From: Flammula alnicola
Lineage: Eukaryota; Basidiomycota; Agaricomycetes; Agaricales; Strophariaceae
NCBI GenBank assembly: GCA_015499995.1
Contig: JADNRV010000081.1
Span: forward strand, 178,155 to 242,154
Length of the DNA stretch: 64,000 nt
Reading direction: 5' to 3'
Of this stretch, positions 30,660-43,300 are shown piece by piece (within the stretch, counting starts at the first letter, position 1; every line of letters starts with the position of its first letter). Below the pieces are notes generated by a model. That model saw only the letters and a program-made list of their open reading frames with translations, did not search any database and was not told the origin of the DNA. The translations under genes and the position numbers were made by a program.

Positions 30660-33600
30660 ATGCCTTCCTCGCCGGACACCACCTCCCAACCCCACCCTGA
30701 TGTCATTAATGGACCACGTAAGCGCCGCCCAAGCGAACGTGTAACCAAGAATGGTGACCCTCTTGCCCAGAAGAAGGCCAAAACAACTTTCGCCACCACC
30801 AAAAAACCTGCCGGGAGGCCGTCAGCCTCTAAGGCACCCAACAAAGCGACCTCGTCTCGGAATGCATCCATTGAGGATGTTCCAGAGCCTGTTCCTGCTC
30901 CGCTTGTCCAACCCCGTCACCCGCAGCGTATCCTTGAGGCATCCAATGGTAGTGATGATGACAATGTCCAGTTTGTTGGCATGCCGGGACTTGAACCTGT
31001 CGAAAACGATGACGACGAGGAAGATATCGAGGCCGATTCCGAGGACGACGAGGCTGAACTTGGTATGCATATAATCTGGCCCTGAATATTTTTCTGATAG
31101 TTGGTTTTAGCACGCCTTGCGAAGGACTGGGATGCACCTATTTACGTGTTCTTTAAACCGATGCCTTCCGTCGAGTACATCAATGGCCGCAAGGCCCATG
31201 TCTTTGAGTGTGGGGCCAGCCAGTGCCGTTGCCGAACCCGATTTGTCCGCCGATTCCTCGATACAGGCGACGCCAAGTCAACAAGCAACTTACGTTAAAG
31301 ATGCTTAGTGCGGGGTGTGTGTGAACTACTAGATAATCAAGTAGTCGCTTTCAATAGACTTGTAAGGTCTTATTAAAGAGATACTATCAAATCCGACTTG
31401 CTTCACTTTTAATAACTACTTTACTACACTCAAACACCCAAATCAATGTTTAGTTGACTTAGTTCGTCCAAGGGGAGGATAATAGTTTTATAATATCAAT
31501 ACCTGATAGTAGGTGCGCGATAAAAGAAGGTGTTTAACTATGTAACGGCTTAAGCAAGGCCTTAGGCGCGTTTATAGTTAATGGGTCGTTTTAAGTCCAA
31601 TAGACTTGTGTAAGTTCTGGTCTGGTACTCGGAAACTAGTGCTCTATGCACAAACTGCTAACTGATCTTGCTTTGTCTTGTTCTCCAATTGAGAAGATGG
31701 CTCTATGCCCTTTAACTTGTCTTTACTTGTCTCAAAAACTATACTTGTGGAAAGAGGCGTGCAGATGTCTTATCTGCCAACACTACAGTCCCTTAACAAT
31801 GGCCAGAGGCGCGTAGACGCTTTGTCTACCGACACTACCGTCCAGGTCCCCAGATGTCCTTTGACAAAGGGTAGGTTTTGAACAAGTCACTTAGACAGGT
31901 TCCTTGGCTTATAACTCTCTTTACTTGTCTTGGCGAATCACTTAGACACGCGTTCTCGTCTTAACAGTTCGTTTATATCGTTACTTGGTTTCGTTTTATA
32001 TTATGGGACTCTCGCTTTGAAGCTACTTGGTACTTAGAGGTGAAACACTTAAGATATAACTCTTAAGCGCTTGTATCTCGTGGGTGGTAAATTGCTTCTG
32101 TTCTACGGTGTTACAGGGCTGCTTATATACTACTGAGATGATATATTATTACATAGACGCAATGACGAGAATATAGAGATTTCATGGGCATTTGTGCGCG
32201 AGCGGTGGCCTTGTGGAGTACAGTTTCCGTGCGCGTCTGCTCAATCATGCCTTTTTGGTTGGATCGGGAGCTCAGATCGTCGTCGGCTCGGCTAACTCAA
32301 GCGCCTAAGACTTAATCCTCCTTGACCGCATGGTATACAGGCTCGTGACCTTTCGTTTTCATTGGTATCTTGTCTTGTCATTGGCTATCGACTGACCGGA
32401 GCATAGATGCGCTTACATCTCGTCGGAGACGCTCGGGCAATCCTCACCTGTTCTGTCCGTGATAATCCTCGTGATTAGGGTTGTAACCCTTTGTCCTCCA
32501 TACCCGATACTTTGGTACTCTTGGTGTGCATCTGGGATCTCGCTGTGTCGAGTTATGCACCCCGGAAATCTTCCTGTACCAAGTTATTACCCGATATGGT
32601 ATGTGTTCCCAATTTGGTATCCCTTTGATCCGAGCTTTGATCGGCGTTGCTACAGGCGCGTCTATGGGTGTCTGCTTTACCCCGGCTGCTCCACCGTCCT
32701 CGATGCCCTCAGCAATGTCACGCGACCTGTCCTGTAGTGTGCCTAGATGTCCGTTCTTTCATCTAGAGATCCGTGCCCTCGCTGTATAGGCCGGATGGTT
32801 AAGATATTACTGAAAGGCGCCTATTTCCGTACACTTCATTAGATGTATTGACTAGTATCTCAATAGTTACTAATGATAATGTCTTTAATTGACTGCACGT
32901 TCCTCGTTATCTTGCATAGTTTCCTCTAGTCCTTAGTAGCCTTGTCATTGTAATGTCCGGACTTGTAACATTTAGACTACGGTATAAGCTTTACTAAGTG
33001 CTAAAAATAGCTCAGGTAAGGAGAATAGTAGTCCATTCACAGCTAGCCGCTCGCGGTCTCTTCAACGTCGACATGCTAAACTTTGCTGGGGCGAGGAGGC
33101 AGTTGCCGCAGCGGACAACACCCCAGATGTGAAAACCGCACGTGAGGTCTTAGGAAAGAAAACGGAGCTCGATGGCTCCATTACGGCAGCATTTCAACGT
33201 GCAGGCAAAGGAAAAGTTACTTACAGCCATTGTCAGCACACCAAGGCAGAAGCGCGGTATGTTTCATGTCCTATTCATCCATGAGATCAACCTAAAGTAT
33301 AATTATCAGTGCCGAATTTGTTCGTTGGGTTGCGGAGAGCAAACGGCCATTCCAGGTTGTTAACGACCGTGGATTCCGTACGCTCATGAAGACGGGAAGG
33401 CCAGAGTATCACATACCTTCAGCAGAAATGTTGTCGCGCGATGTTTGGAACATTTTCATTCGTGTTCGGGGGAAGATAGCTAAAATGTTGCAAGTTAGTT
33501 GATACTTTCAATGTGAATTAACATGAACATTTACTTACCTGACACATGTAGGAATACGAGGGCAAGCTGAGCTTCGGTACCGATGCTTGGACCTCGCCCA

Positions 33601-35536
33601 ACCACAGGGCCTATGTTGCAATAACCGTCCATCTTGAGCATGAGGGCAAGCCGTTATCGATGCTGCTTGATCTTGTTGAGGTGCCGAAGTCTCATACTGG
33701 TGAAAACCTCGCGATTGCATTTGCGGAGGTCCTGCAAACCTTTGGGATAAAAGAAAAGGTAAGAAATCGATTTTTAGAGCCGAAAAAAGGATACTTACCA
33801 TAGAACAGATCCTCAGCATTACCGCCGACAACGCGTCCAATAATGACACCATGGTGGAACACCTTGGTGACATCCTCGACGAGTTCCCAGGTGCTGCAAA
33901 CCAAACACGCTGCTTCGCGCATACTCTCGGCATCTCAGCGAAATCAGTCCTCAAGCAATTTGACGCACCGAAGGCACAGACAGGCGTCGTTCTTGACGAG
34001 GCAGCTCAAGCTCTTGCTGATCTGGCCAAAGAACTCGATATCGAGGAGCGAGCAGAGCGGGAGACAAGGTCAGCAGAGGATGACGAGGAAGACGACCAGC
34101 CACTGGATGCCTGGATCGACTTCCGAGAGGGGTTGACAGAGGAGCAGGTGAAGGAATTGGATGTAAGTGTTCAGCCCGTGAGATCGATGTTGGTCAAGGT
34201 ACGATTTCCTTGCCCTAACCCTAATCACGTGACTAAAATCAACGAAGCTTCGCAAACTCGCCTTTGCTCTCAAGAACTCCACCACCATCCTCCTCCCAGA
34301 ATGGTACAGAACGCTAACCGCCCACCACCTCCCACATCGCATGATGCCATGCAACGTGTCGACTCGGTGGAACTCGACGTACGACATGCTCGAGTTTGCC
34401 ATCAAGTACCGCCCTGCGATCGACGCAATGACCGCCGCCCGAGATTTCGACCTTCGCAAATATGAATTGGTACCAGCAGAGTGGAGGATTGCTATGGAGC
34501 TTCGAGATGTATTGAAGGTATGTCATATCTCTTTCTTTCTTTGTTTCACTCTAACTATTTTGACTAGATTTTTAAAGACGCTACGTTCTTCTTTTCTCGA
34601 GGCACCCCCAACCTTGCCACCGTGATTCCTGCTATGGACCACATCGACAAGGTCCTGGCCACATCATCGGACAGCCCCTACAAGTTTTCCCTCGCTATTC
34701 GTGCAGCCCTTGCTGTTGGTAAGAATGCTATGAACCGTTACTACAACAAAACCGACCACTCTGAGGTCTATCGTATTGCGATGGGTACGTCTTTATATTA
34801 CTATTTGCATCTACTCTGCTAATTTTTGTGCTTTTAGTTCTTCATCCCCGACACAAACTCGAGTACTTCAAGAAACACAACTGGGAGGAACCGTGGATTG
34901 AGACTGCCCGCGAGATCGTTCGTGAAGCATTCGACCAATCTTATGCTCCGACGGATGTTCCAGACAATGAGGACAATATGCAGGTGGATACTGGTGAAGT
35001 CGTAAGTTGTCTTTTGTTCTTTTTTTCATTTTCTTACTCACTAGCTACTTTCAGGTCTCGTTGTCAACGTCACGGAACGACAATATATTTGACAACCTCC
35101 CCGACCTTGCACCTGCAGCGTTGGACCTCCGCGATGAACTCGACCGTTACCTTGCCGCCAATGTAGAGGATGTGAGGGATGGTCTTATGTGGTGGTATGA
35201 GAGACGTGCGACCTTCCCTCGTCTATCACGTATGGCGCGCGATTACCTCTCGATTCCAGGTAAGTTTTCATATTACTCATCTTGGTATTAAGTCTAACGT
35301 TCTTTTAAGCTACTACCGTTGACGTCGAGCGGACTTTTAGCCAAGGCCGTCTTCTTCTTCCATATGTCCGTAACCGCCTCTCAGTCCACTCCAGTCGGGC
35401 TCTCATGTGTGTTGGATCTTGGAGTTTGCTTGGTCTGATCACGGATAGTGACATCAAGGCCGCTCTTGGGATAGATGAGGTTGTTGGACAGGAGGAGGAG
35501 CTCCCTGTTGGCTGGGATCTCATCCCTGACTTGTAG
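30660..35536 (+). pseudogene. hAT transposase, split by a solo LTR
   Basis: ATG 30660, stop TAG 35534-35536. Exons in order encode an acidic N-terminus, a BED-type zinc finger (FECGASQCRC...NLRRHAKLCW), the first catalytic Asp block (LSFGTDAWTSPNHRAYVAIT), the second (ILSITADNASNNDTMVEHLG), the insertion domain, WYRTL/RWNSTYDMLEFA, and the hATC dimerisation block (DGLMWWYERRATFP..YLSIPATTVDVERTFS). Introns are short with GT-AG ends. The solo LTR sits between codons of NLR and RHAKLCW in the BED finger. Removing it and one copy of its ACGT duplication restores the frame, and I see no other lesion. The gene was therefore probably active until that insertion. Confidence 0.9.
31296..33064 (-). 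mobile_element. Solo LTR of a Gypsy element (family B)
   Basis: A 1769-bp copy, in reverse orientation, of the 5' LTR at 52974-54741. It reads TGAAGAGACC...GCATCTTTA on the minus strand and is flanked by a 4-bp duplication ACGT (31292-31295 and 33065-33068). No internal sequence is present, so it arose by LTR-LTR recombination or by loss of the rest of the element. It interrupts the hAT transposase. Confidence 0.92.
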
Positions 35537-35747
35537 ATAGTACTAGATAGTTTATTAGTTGTCTACTTGCCAATGTAAATGGCCTACCCGTCGTCTGTAC
35601 CCGCGCGGGTTTTTGTACCCGCGAAACCCTTGAAAACCCTTACCCCAACCCGGAAAAACCCCTACCCCTAGTCAAGGGTAGGGGTATCTCCGGGTACGGG
35701 TACAGGTAGCCCTGGAGTGACCCCAGGGTTACCCGTGCCAATCCCTA

Positions 35748-36190
35748 ATTCTCCTGATCCATCCCGTTTGCTCTCAATGAATAAATGTGCTCCCATTTGA
35801 ACGTCTGTCCTATCCTGTTGTTCTCGATGAATAAATACGCCCCGATTTATACATCCCTTGTTTCAATTATTGCTCTGGATAAATAAATGTGCTCCGATTT
35901 GTTCATCCTGCTTAACGATATCCCACGGATTAATCCGTTCTCACGCACTAATCCATTCTCCTGATCCATCCCGTGGCTCGATGAATAAATGCATTTATTC
36001 ATCCGTCCTCCCATCCCAGTTCTCAATGAATAAATGGGAGCCCATTTATTCATCCCTTATGTCAATTATCGCGCTGGATAAATAAATGCGCTCCCATTTG
36101 TACATCATCCAAATACCCCATGCATTAATCTAATCCGTTGTGCTGCTTCTGATGAATAAATGTGACCCGACATGTTCCCTGATAGATAAA
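35748..36190. repeat. hAT target duplication and palindromic repeat tract, right part
   Basis: 35748-35755 is ATTCTCCT, the second copy of the hAT target duplication. From there to about 36190 run further imperfect palindromes, for example ATGAATAAATGGGAGCCCAT followed by TTATTCATCC at 36023-36053, and a perfect-looking short form around GATGAATAAATGCATTTATTCATC at 35980. The right edge runs into the 3' flank of the KDZ gene. Confidence 0.8.
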
Positions 36191-38908
36191 TAGCTTTCTA
36201 TTTGACTTAGGCAAATTACAAAAGTTCAGTGACATTCCATCATAACCGTGGCATTCCTCCCATCCATATGTCCAAGTCGCATTGAAAAGCCTTCCCACAT
36301 CTTGATGCAATGGTTCTTTATACTGTCTCAAATGGCAGCCTGTTGGTACGCGTAGGTGACTTTACCCTCACGAACAATGCTTTCAGCTGCAGTGTCAGCA
36401 GCAACGAGTCTGGCATCAGTTCGAGAGCTGGTTAGTACCTTGTCCGCATGTCCTTCGGCTTGCCTTCTCCACTTCTTGGCCTGCCACGAGAAATACGCGA
36501 TAACACGGTGCATTTCTTCCTGTAACAACAGGCATTCCTCTTGCCAGCGGTGTGCTCGTGCGCGCGCTTTACACCATTCAATACAGAGTGCTAGAGCATG
36601 AAATCAGCAGCTATACACAGCGTGAGGATATATAAGTACGCACCAGCGTTGGTTCTGTCAGTGTCGCCAACATTCGCACCTGTTCCATGCACCATCCAAA
36701 TCCACAAAAGCTTCTTCCGACCTTCACTTCCATCATCATCCAGGGATGTCAGCCCGGTCACATCAGCCAGTTCCAGAACACGAAACTTCTGACTCCAGTC
36801 GAATTCCAGCAGCGGGGCCGAAAGCGCAGTCAATGCGTGCCGTATTTTATTATACCTATCACTGGCGACCTTGACTCTGTCCTCGACACGGCCAAGAAGC
36901 ACATTGCTGCGGGTGTTCTGGCATTGGCCGCGGACAAGGCGGTCCTTCGATTTATACATATGTGATCGCAACAAAAGCGAAGAACGAATCTCGTCCAGAG
37001 TAGTGTCAGCCTGGGAAATTCGAAGGTCAAATTCATATCGTAAGAAGCGCTCGTCACAGGCAACGGTGCCGACTATGTGAGAGGGTAGAAATAGTTCAAG
37101 GTCCTGTACGGCGGGGGGTGTACCACCACCCTGACGATCTTCCTGTGCGTGTAGAACTGCAAGGCCAGGAATATACAGGTGTTGGATATCAACCCAAGCG
37201 TCAATTCGGTGACATAATGAATTTGAGCGCTCTAGAATTTTCGCCCGTTGAAGGCTAGTAGAATGCGGCCCGAGTTCAGCAACATCCAGCGCAAGGTGTC
37301 GTCTAATAGAAATGCATCAGATTAGAACCACTTCATTGATTTAGGACACTCACTGGAGATCCTCATGTTTGAGCCCACGATAGATAAGCATACTCAGAGA
37401 GACGTCTTCATGTATTGCGGTTCGCGCCCCATCTGCGAGCGCTTGAGCATTCTCTTGAGCCAGTTGAAGCCGGACTTCCGCATCTGATATCGCTTTGTAC
37501 AATGAGATAGGAAGGAGAAGAGAGAAGAGAGATTAGAAAGACATACCAATGTGTCAGTTGAAAAATGGATTTTCTTTCGTTCGATCAGACTCCCATGTTT
37601 GGCATAACCTGGTCCACGCGGATGTCAAGTCAGCTGGCAGAGCAGCATCAAACTCTATGAATGCTTCCACGTGTTCCAATCGAGATTTGATTGCATCTTG
37701 AGATTTTCGTAAAAATGTTTCCGCTGATCAAGACGACATATATTCAAACCACCAACAATAGGACATGAGAATTTAGTAAGTACCGAATTGTGCTATCTTC
37801 CGCCAATTATAATCACCAAAGTGATCATCAAGTGTGTCGCGATGCAAGCCCGGGCCCATCTCCTTAGTGCTAGTGGCGACAGCATTGGCGGCTGACCAAC
37901 CACGCTCTGCTGCCTCGCCATCCATTCTGCCAACGCCAGGGACGAGATTGAACAAATAGTCGATCTGACATTGTGAAATATGGGCAGGAAGATGGAATTT
38001 TGGGACAAGAAAGGTGATATTATGCGAAGAAAGGGCATTGGGAGGATAGACGTCGCAGCGAGATCGGAGATTGCGCCCCCACTGACATGCAATGTCGTAA
38101 GCTACAACAATGCGCTGGGGAATATTATCGCGAATACTGGACAGGAAGAAGTAGTCCATGTTGACGTAGCTAGGGCCAATTACTCAGCGAATATCAATGG
38201 AAAGTCGAACAGTCTACGTACCATTCTCCCTTTTGCAGGTCCCCGACAGCCGTTGCCCGTTTCATGTCGTGTCGACTGCACTCTGTGGTCCCCAACCCAC
38301 TTGCATCAGTTCCCTTCCCACCTCGCATACTCGCTGACTTAATGGCATCATGGTTGTTGCAAGTACTCTTATCGTCCAGGATATTGCATCAGGAAAAACA
38401 CTTTTTCCCCAGGTCTTCCCAAGGAACTCCTAGGGCAGCCTAAGAGTGCTAGGGCAGCCAGGTTGCTCATATGCTCTTGGGCGTCAGTTAGGAGATAACT
38501 TTTCTTTAGGGTAACCTAGGACACCCTAGGACGCACTGGAGGCACCCTAATGATTTCCTAGATTGCAGTCAAATTTACTCAGAGTGTCCTAGGATAGCAC
38601 AATAGATCTTAGGATTGGGTCAATTTGCATTTATATTGCCCTGTGGTACCCTTGCTCTGCCTCTAAGCACACATTTCCAGTAATTTTGAATCAATATATA
38701 TTAGATAACAATATGGTACAAGGGTTATTAGATAAACTACATAACTATCTATAGTTACATTTAATACATGTCTGCTCAGCTGACACCTTCAGGTACGGGT
38801 CAAAGCCCATGTACCTGCAATCTGCATGTACCCACCAGCATGAATGACAGGAAGAGAGGTGGAAAGCCATCTCTGGTTTCAGTAACCTTGACATCATTAC
38901 CTGCACAA

Positions 38909-39230
38909 AAGAGGGGTGGGGGTTAGCAGCGGCATAGGCAGGGGGTGGGCTGCTACGTACTTGGTGGCATTCGTCATATCCCTTGTCTTCCTCCCTTGTC
39001 CTGCTGTGGTTTCATGGCTAGTTGACTACCTGGTGACTTCGGTGTTGTGCTCGCAAAGCCCTCTCAGGTTTCGGTACCCTCAATGCCATTACCTGCATAA
39101 AAGAGGGGTGGGGGTTAGCAGCGGTGCAGGTGGAGGGCAGGCAGCAACATACTTGATGGCCTCATATTCCTCTGCATAAAAGAGGGGTGGGGGTTAGCAG
39201 TGGCATAAGTGGAGGGCAGGCTGCAACGTA
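38909..39230 (+). repeat. Three related repeats in TIR copy 1
   Basis: A unit starting AAAAGAGGGGTGGGGGTTAG and ending near CAACGTACTTGGTGGC occurs at about 38909, 39101 and 39179, the last two almost in tandem. Confidence 0.75.
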
Positions 39231-39851
39231 CTTGGTGGCCTCGTATTCCTTCCTGCTCCCACCATGCTTTCGTGGCCAGTTGGCTTTCTGGCGATCCACA
39301 ATGGTGACGAGAAGCCATCATGGTCATCGTTGTGCATTCCCCAGCATCCTGGTGAAATGGGCAGGTCATGGTGGAGGTTGTGCGCTTCACGACATGCGGC
39401 CAGCCCCAGGTCTCAAGAACGTTCATTGGAGGCACTGCAGGGGCCGTCAAGAAGGAGTAGGTGTTGCACGTGGGCCATGGGCTATGAATGGAGCAGAGAA
39501 AGGTTGTATTGGCTGGAAAATACACTGGACAGTGAGTACTCGACCTATGTTATACCGTGTTCAGGATGCTTACCTGGTATGCTTCTGCCAGCAGAGGAGC
39601 ATGGGTGGTTGGAGGCAGTAATTGGGGGCCATGGCATACGAGATACCTAGAAATATCATAATTAGCATCTAACAGAATAAATGTACTTACCGGTCAGGAA
39701 GAAACGGGACAATGGAGGATGAAGTTAAGTCAGCTAAGTCGAACGTTGAACGTTCAAAGTTCAACATGGGCATGTGACCATGCAGTCATGTGACCAGACG
39801 CGTCCTCGCGTCTCAGTCCAACGTCAGTCAAACCTTCGTTTATTCTCTGTG

Positions 39852-40340
39852 ACGGATTTGCGACATGCATGTCGCAAATCCGTAACGCCTCGCTGGATCG
39901 GAAATCGTAACGCCTCGCTGGATCTGCCTGCTCGTCGGTGGTCGCAGTTTCCGAGTCGTTCTCGGAAATTGCCGGATAAAGATCAACGACGTTGAACGTC
40001 GTTGATCTTGATCTCTGACCACCACCAAACTCTTGCCTCTCCCCCACGCGCGGTGCCCCTCAAGACGCACGAACGAACGAGTTGACGCCGTGGCGTGATC
40101 CTCCGATCTTCGAGGGATGTAGGAAGGGGACTGAGACACCAAGGGCAGGCCCTGGTAGAGGGGGATCCGCAAGGTACGTGAGCGGAACGAGTCGGTACTG
40201 CCGACTCGTTCTGCTCTTCTACTTCAATCCACACACACGGACGCTCACATCTCCCCACAGCTTGTACAAGGAGACGACGAACGGCAGTTCGTCGTCTCCT
40301 TAGATTCGAACGTCGTCTGATGCAGACGACGTTCGAATCT
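39852..40340. repeat. Cluster of perfect palindromes in TIR copy 1
   Basis: Exact inverted repeats: 39852-39883 (16-bp arms, no spacer, centre GACATGCATGTC), 39979-40009 (15-bp arms around a single G, centre ACGACGTTGAACGTCGT), 40186-40210 (10-bp arms, AACGAGTCGG), 40268-40301 (15-bp arms, AAGGAGACGACGAAC) and 40302-40340 (18-bp arms, AGATTCGAACGTCGTCTG). The last two are adjacent. Copy 2 has diverged forms of some at 58980-59020 and 59279-59305. Confidence 0.93.
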
Positions 40341-43300
40341 GTGCTTGGGACCTTCACCACGGCCTTACACCACCCGCAAGCCCCATCCGTTGCGCCACTT
40401 GGCGTTGCACACCCCATCATACCGTCACTGTCACCCACCGCCCACTCCCCTCGACGACGAATCCACGACGCCCCAGGTGCATCGGCAACGACCCCAAGAT
40501 GCCGCAGTTGCATCGACGATGCCATGGCGCCGCTGGTGCATCGACGATGAACTTGTCGTCACCTGGGTATGCCACGTTCGACGCCCCGCTGGCATCGCCT
40601 CGACAACCACCGACCTTCGACACCATTGTTTTCGACGTCAACGAGCTATTCGCTCGCCCACACTCGCCCACACCAACCCGGACACCCCACGCGCATACAA
40701 ACGACAGCACCTCCGGTCCCAGCTTGACATTGATGCATATGGTATCCCAAAACACCACAACACCCACCCGTCCCGCTCCTTCACTCCAGAGCACACACCC
40801 CACCTACCCCTGCCTATCCACACACATCCCTGTCTGTCCAAGTCAGCGAGGATGCCTACAGGAAACCCATGAGGTGGGTCGCGGAGTGTGTCGCGTATGC
40901 GACACGTTCTGTGAATCCTCCTTCACCACCCCACCACCCCACCACTCACCACCCTTCCACTTACAGGCTGAAAGAGGAGACGACGACGGCGTCGTCTCTT
41001 CTTACATTCGCGTCCGTCCTAGCCGTCGCCCACCATCGACCATGGGTGCTCAGTCACCAAGCGCCGCCCACCAGCTACCCAGTTCCGACAGCAACCCCAC
41101 CGCCGCGACCGCCTGTCCCTCGTCCCATCACGCCGCCGCCGCCGCAACAATGATGCTACGATGGCGAGTGCATCAACGACGCTGTAATGGCAGGTGCATC
41201 GACGATTACCCCACGACGCTGCGGGTACAACGACAACGGCGCCACAGGTGCTCTTCGATATCTCGATATGACGAGGAGGGACAACAGCAGCAACCGCTGC
41301 CCCCGCCACCACCGTTTCGATATAATGACGACGGCCACCACCTGCCAGTGAATGCACTCGAGGCGGGCGCGACGAAGCGAGGTAGGCGCGGCGAGTGAGG
41401 TGACAGCAAAGGCGCGGGAAGGTGCAGTGACGGCGAGGCCAGGTGAAAGCAGGACGACGCCGCCGCCACCCACCGCTGCAACGACGAAGCTGCCATGGTG
41501 GGTGCATCGACGCCGCGGGTACAATGATGACGCAGGTACGATGATGACGCCGCCACAACAGCGGGTGCATCGCGATGACCCCATGATGCCACCGGTACTT
41601 CGATGATGATGGCGCAGCTGTAGGTGCATCCTTTTCTGAATATACCAAACTGTAGTTTACATATAATTGAACAAATCTGCCTACTTAGAATTTCTGATTT
41701 TGTAAAATTGAAAAAATCCAAGGTGTTTTAAATTTGGTCATCTCAAGGACCGGTGAATGACTGTAGCTATAAAATGAATTGTATTTAGAAAAAGGCCACC
41801 TAGATTCTTAGACTGCTCTGAAAGTGTCGTAGGATACATTAAAATTAATGGAACCTGCCGGGAAGTCTCCTGGCATCACAGGAGTGTCATAGGATATATT
41901 AAAATTGATGAAACATTCTGGGAAGTCTCCTGGTGTCACAGGAGTGTCCCAGGCCACATATAGTGCCCTGGGATGCCCTGGTAATATGTCTTCCAGCCAA
42001 ATTTTCTTAGGATGACCTGGGGCAAAAGTGTTTTTCCTGATGCCTTGCTATTGAACTCGTCCAAATACTTCTTGAACTTCATGTTCTCCACCACGTAGGC
42101 ATAACCGTGGTTCAGTCCAGGGTCGCATTGGTCGTTTGAGACATTCAGCCTTTTGAGGCGGAAATTCGCATCGATGCTGAGAAACAACGAGTAAAGCCAT
42201 CTGGAAGATAACAGTCAGTCGCTTACAATCATAAAAGATCTCCGATAAGAACTAACTGCTCTTTTTCTGGGCATGACTTCCAGTCTGCCGGCAAATTCAC
42301 ATCAGCAATTGGACAAGCTGGGCAAGCCACCGCTAATTCACCCTCAGCGGTGCCCGTGACGCCCGTATCTGAATGCCCGCGACCCATCCTTTTCAGTAAC
42401 CGAACATGCCTCCATTCCCGGATGGTGCGGAGGAATGCATGATAGCGATCCTTATATTACAGCCTGAGTACAACAAGAAAAATTAAAGCAGGAAATACCT
42501 TACCGGCGGTACTGAGACACCCATGTTATCAGTCCTTCTTGCCAGCGAACGGTAATACTCGAACGTGGAAATCTTGGAGGTAAAGCTGAGCATCTGGAAT
42601 GTCTTGAGTACCCGGAAGGTTGCTGCAGTCCTGCGGTCCATAGTAGTTGCAGGGAAGAGGCGAGCACGGAGCAACTGCATGTACTTTGGAAGGGATTGCT
42701 GGCATCCACAGTATTTGAGGGAGACTTCATGGATTCCGTCAGAATCGATCACGATAAACTCATCGTGGAACGCTGTTTGGGGAAGAGGGCATATGTTGGT
42801 ATCAGGATGACCGAGCTGGACGCACAGTCCAAGAGCCTTGAGAGTCGTCTTTTCGAAGTAAACGCCATTCCACTTCTAGATGAGTAGTTAGCATGCGAAC
42901 ATTAACAAAATAGGACGGCATTACCTGCACGTGATGAAAAGGGAGTGTGGAGTGGTTGACTACGATACAGTGCTCACAGAACAGGTGCAAATCCTGACAG
43001 TCACGGCAGCGGAATCCTTGGAAAGATGGCTGCGCAACCATGGCCTCACACCCGATGATAGGGCGCAGTGCGGTCCACCCGTGGAATTTTGCGATTTCCC
43101 AATCATTAGAACTATTACACTAGGGTATCAAGGGTAGGCAGTATACCTCGTACTGGCCAACTAAGCAGATTGCACATGGGAAACCACATAATCCAGTACA
43201 ACAGAAGTAACTAGCTACGGTCCAGAGGATCTAGCTAGTAAGCTCAGAAGTACATATAAAACAAGGTTAATGTTAAAGAAGCATGACCTCTGTGTGTAGC

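Larger units (their letters stand above)
29669..35747 (+). mobile_element. hAT transposon (6079 bp including two insertions)
   Basis: The ends are TAGGGATTGTCACGGG on the left and, read inward from the right, TAGGGATTGGCACGGG, flanked by exact 8-bp duplications (ATTCTCCT). Subterminal regions are rich in GGGTACGGGT-type repeats on both sides. It holds one transposase gene (30660-35536), a 646-bp MITE (29869-30514) in the 5' subterminal region and a solo LTR (31296-33064) in the coding region. Without these the element would be about 3.65 kb. Confidence 0.93.
38386..42043. mobile_element. Non-coding TIR element, copy 1 (3658 bp)
   Basis: Ends are inverted repeats of about 28 bp starting GCATCAGGAAAAACACTTTT. 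The subterminal regions are also related to copy 2: AAGGAACTCCTAGGGCAGCC on the left, and the block GGGAAGTCTCCTGGxATCAC repeated near the right end. The interior is GC-rich, full of GACGACGCCGCGGGTGCATC-type repeats and perfect palindromes. The long ORFs there are probably a by-product of composition. No transposase is seen and no clear target duplication. It interrupts the KDZ gene. Confidence 0.85.
36190..43050 (-). pseudogene. KDZ transposase (CxC2 zinc finger), disrupted
   Basis: KDZ transposases (Kyakuja-Dileera-Zisupton) are abundant in mushrooms. In minus-strand order: FRCRDCQDLHLFCEHC (CxC2 finger, 43010), DSDGIHEVSLKYCGCQQSLP, FLSIDANFRLKRLNVSNDQC, then after an insertion DDKSTCNNHDAIKSASMRGG, VVAYDIACQWGRNLR, VPKFHLPAHISQCQI, PGVGRMDGEAAERGWSAANA, DTLDDHFGDYNWRKI, LLRSHMYKSKDRLVRGQ and WIWMVHGTG. 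The gene is split by a 3.66-kb TIR element (38386-42043), its N-terminal exons are cut off by the LTR of element A at 43056, and I see two in-frame TGA codons (after NPFFN near 37555 and after YQQAAI at 36328-36330). The missing 5' part should lie to the right of the window. Confidence 0.88.

Noticed and set aside
40345..41720. Long ORFs on both strands in TIR copy 1 (and 59208-60432 in copy 2)
   Set aside because: Low-complexity, GC-rich, open in several frames at once and not conserved in frame between the two copies. Best explained by GACGAC-type repeats.
38386..42043. Helitron origin for the 3.7-kb elements because no target duplication is seen
   Set aside because: Helitrons lack terminal inverted repeats, and these have 28-bp inverted ends. 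There is no CTRR end and no Rep/helicase.
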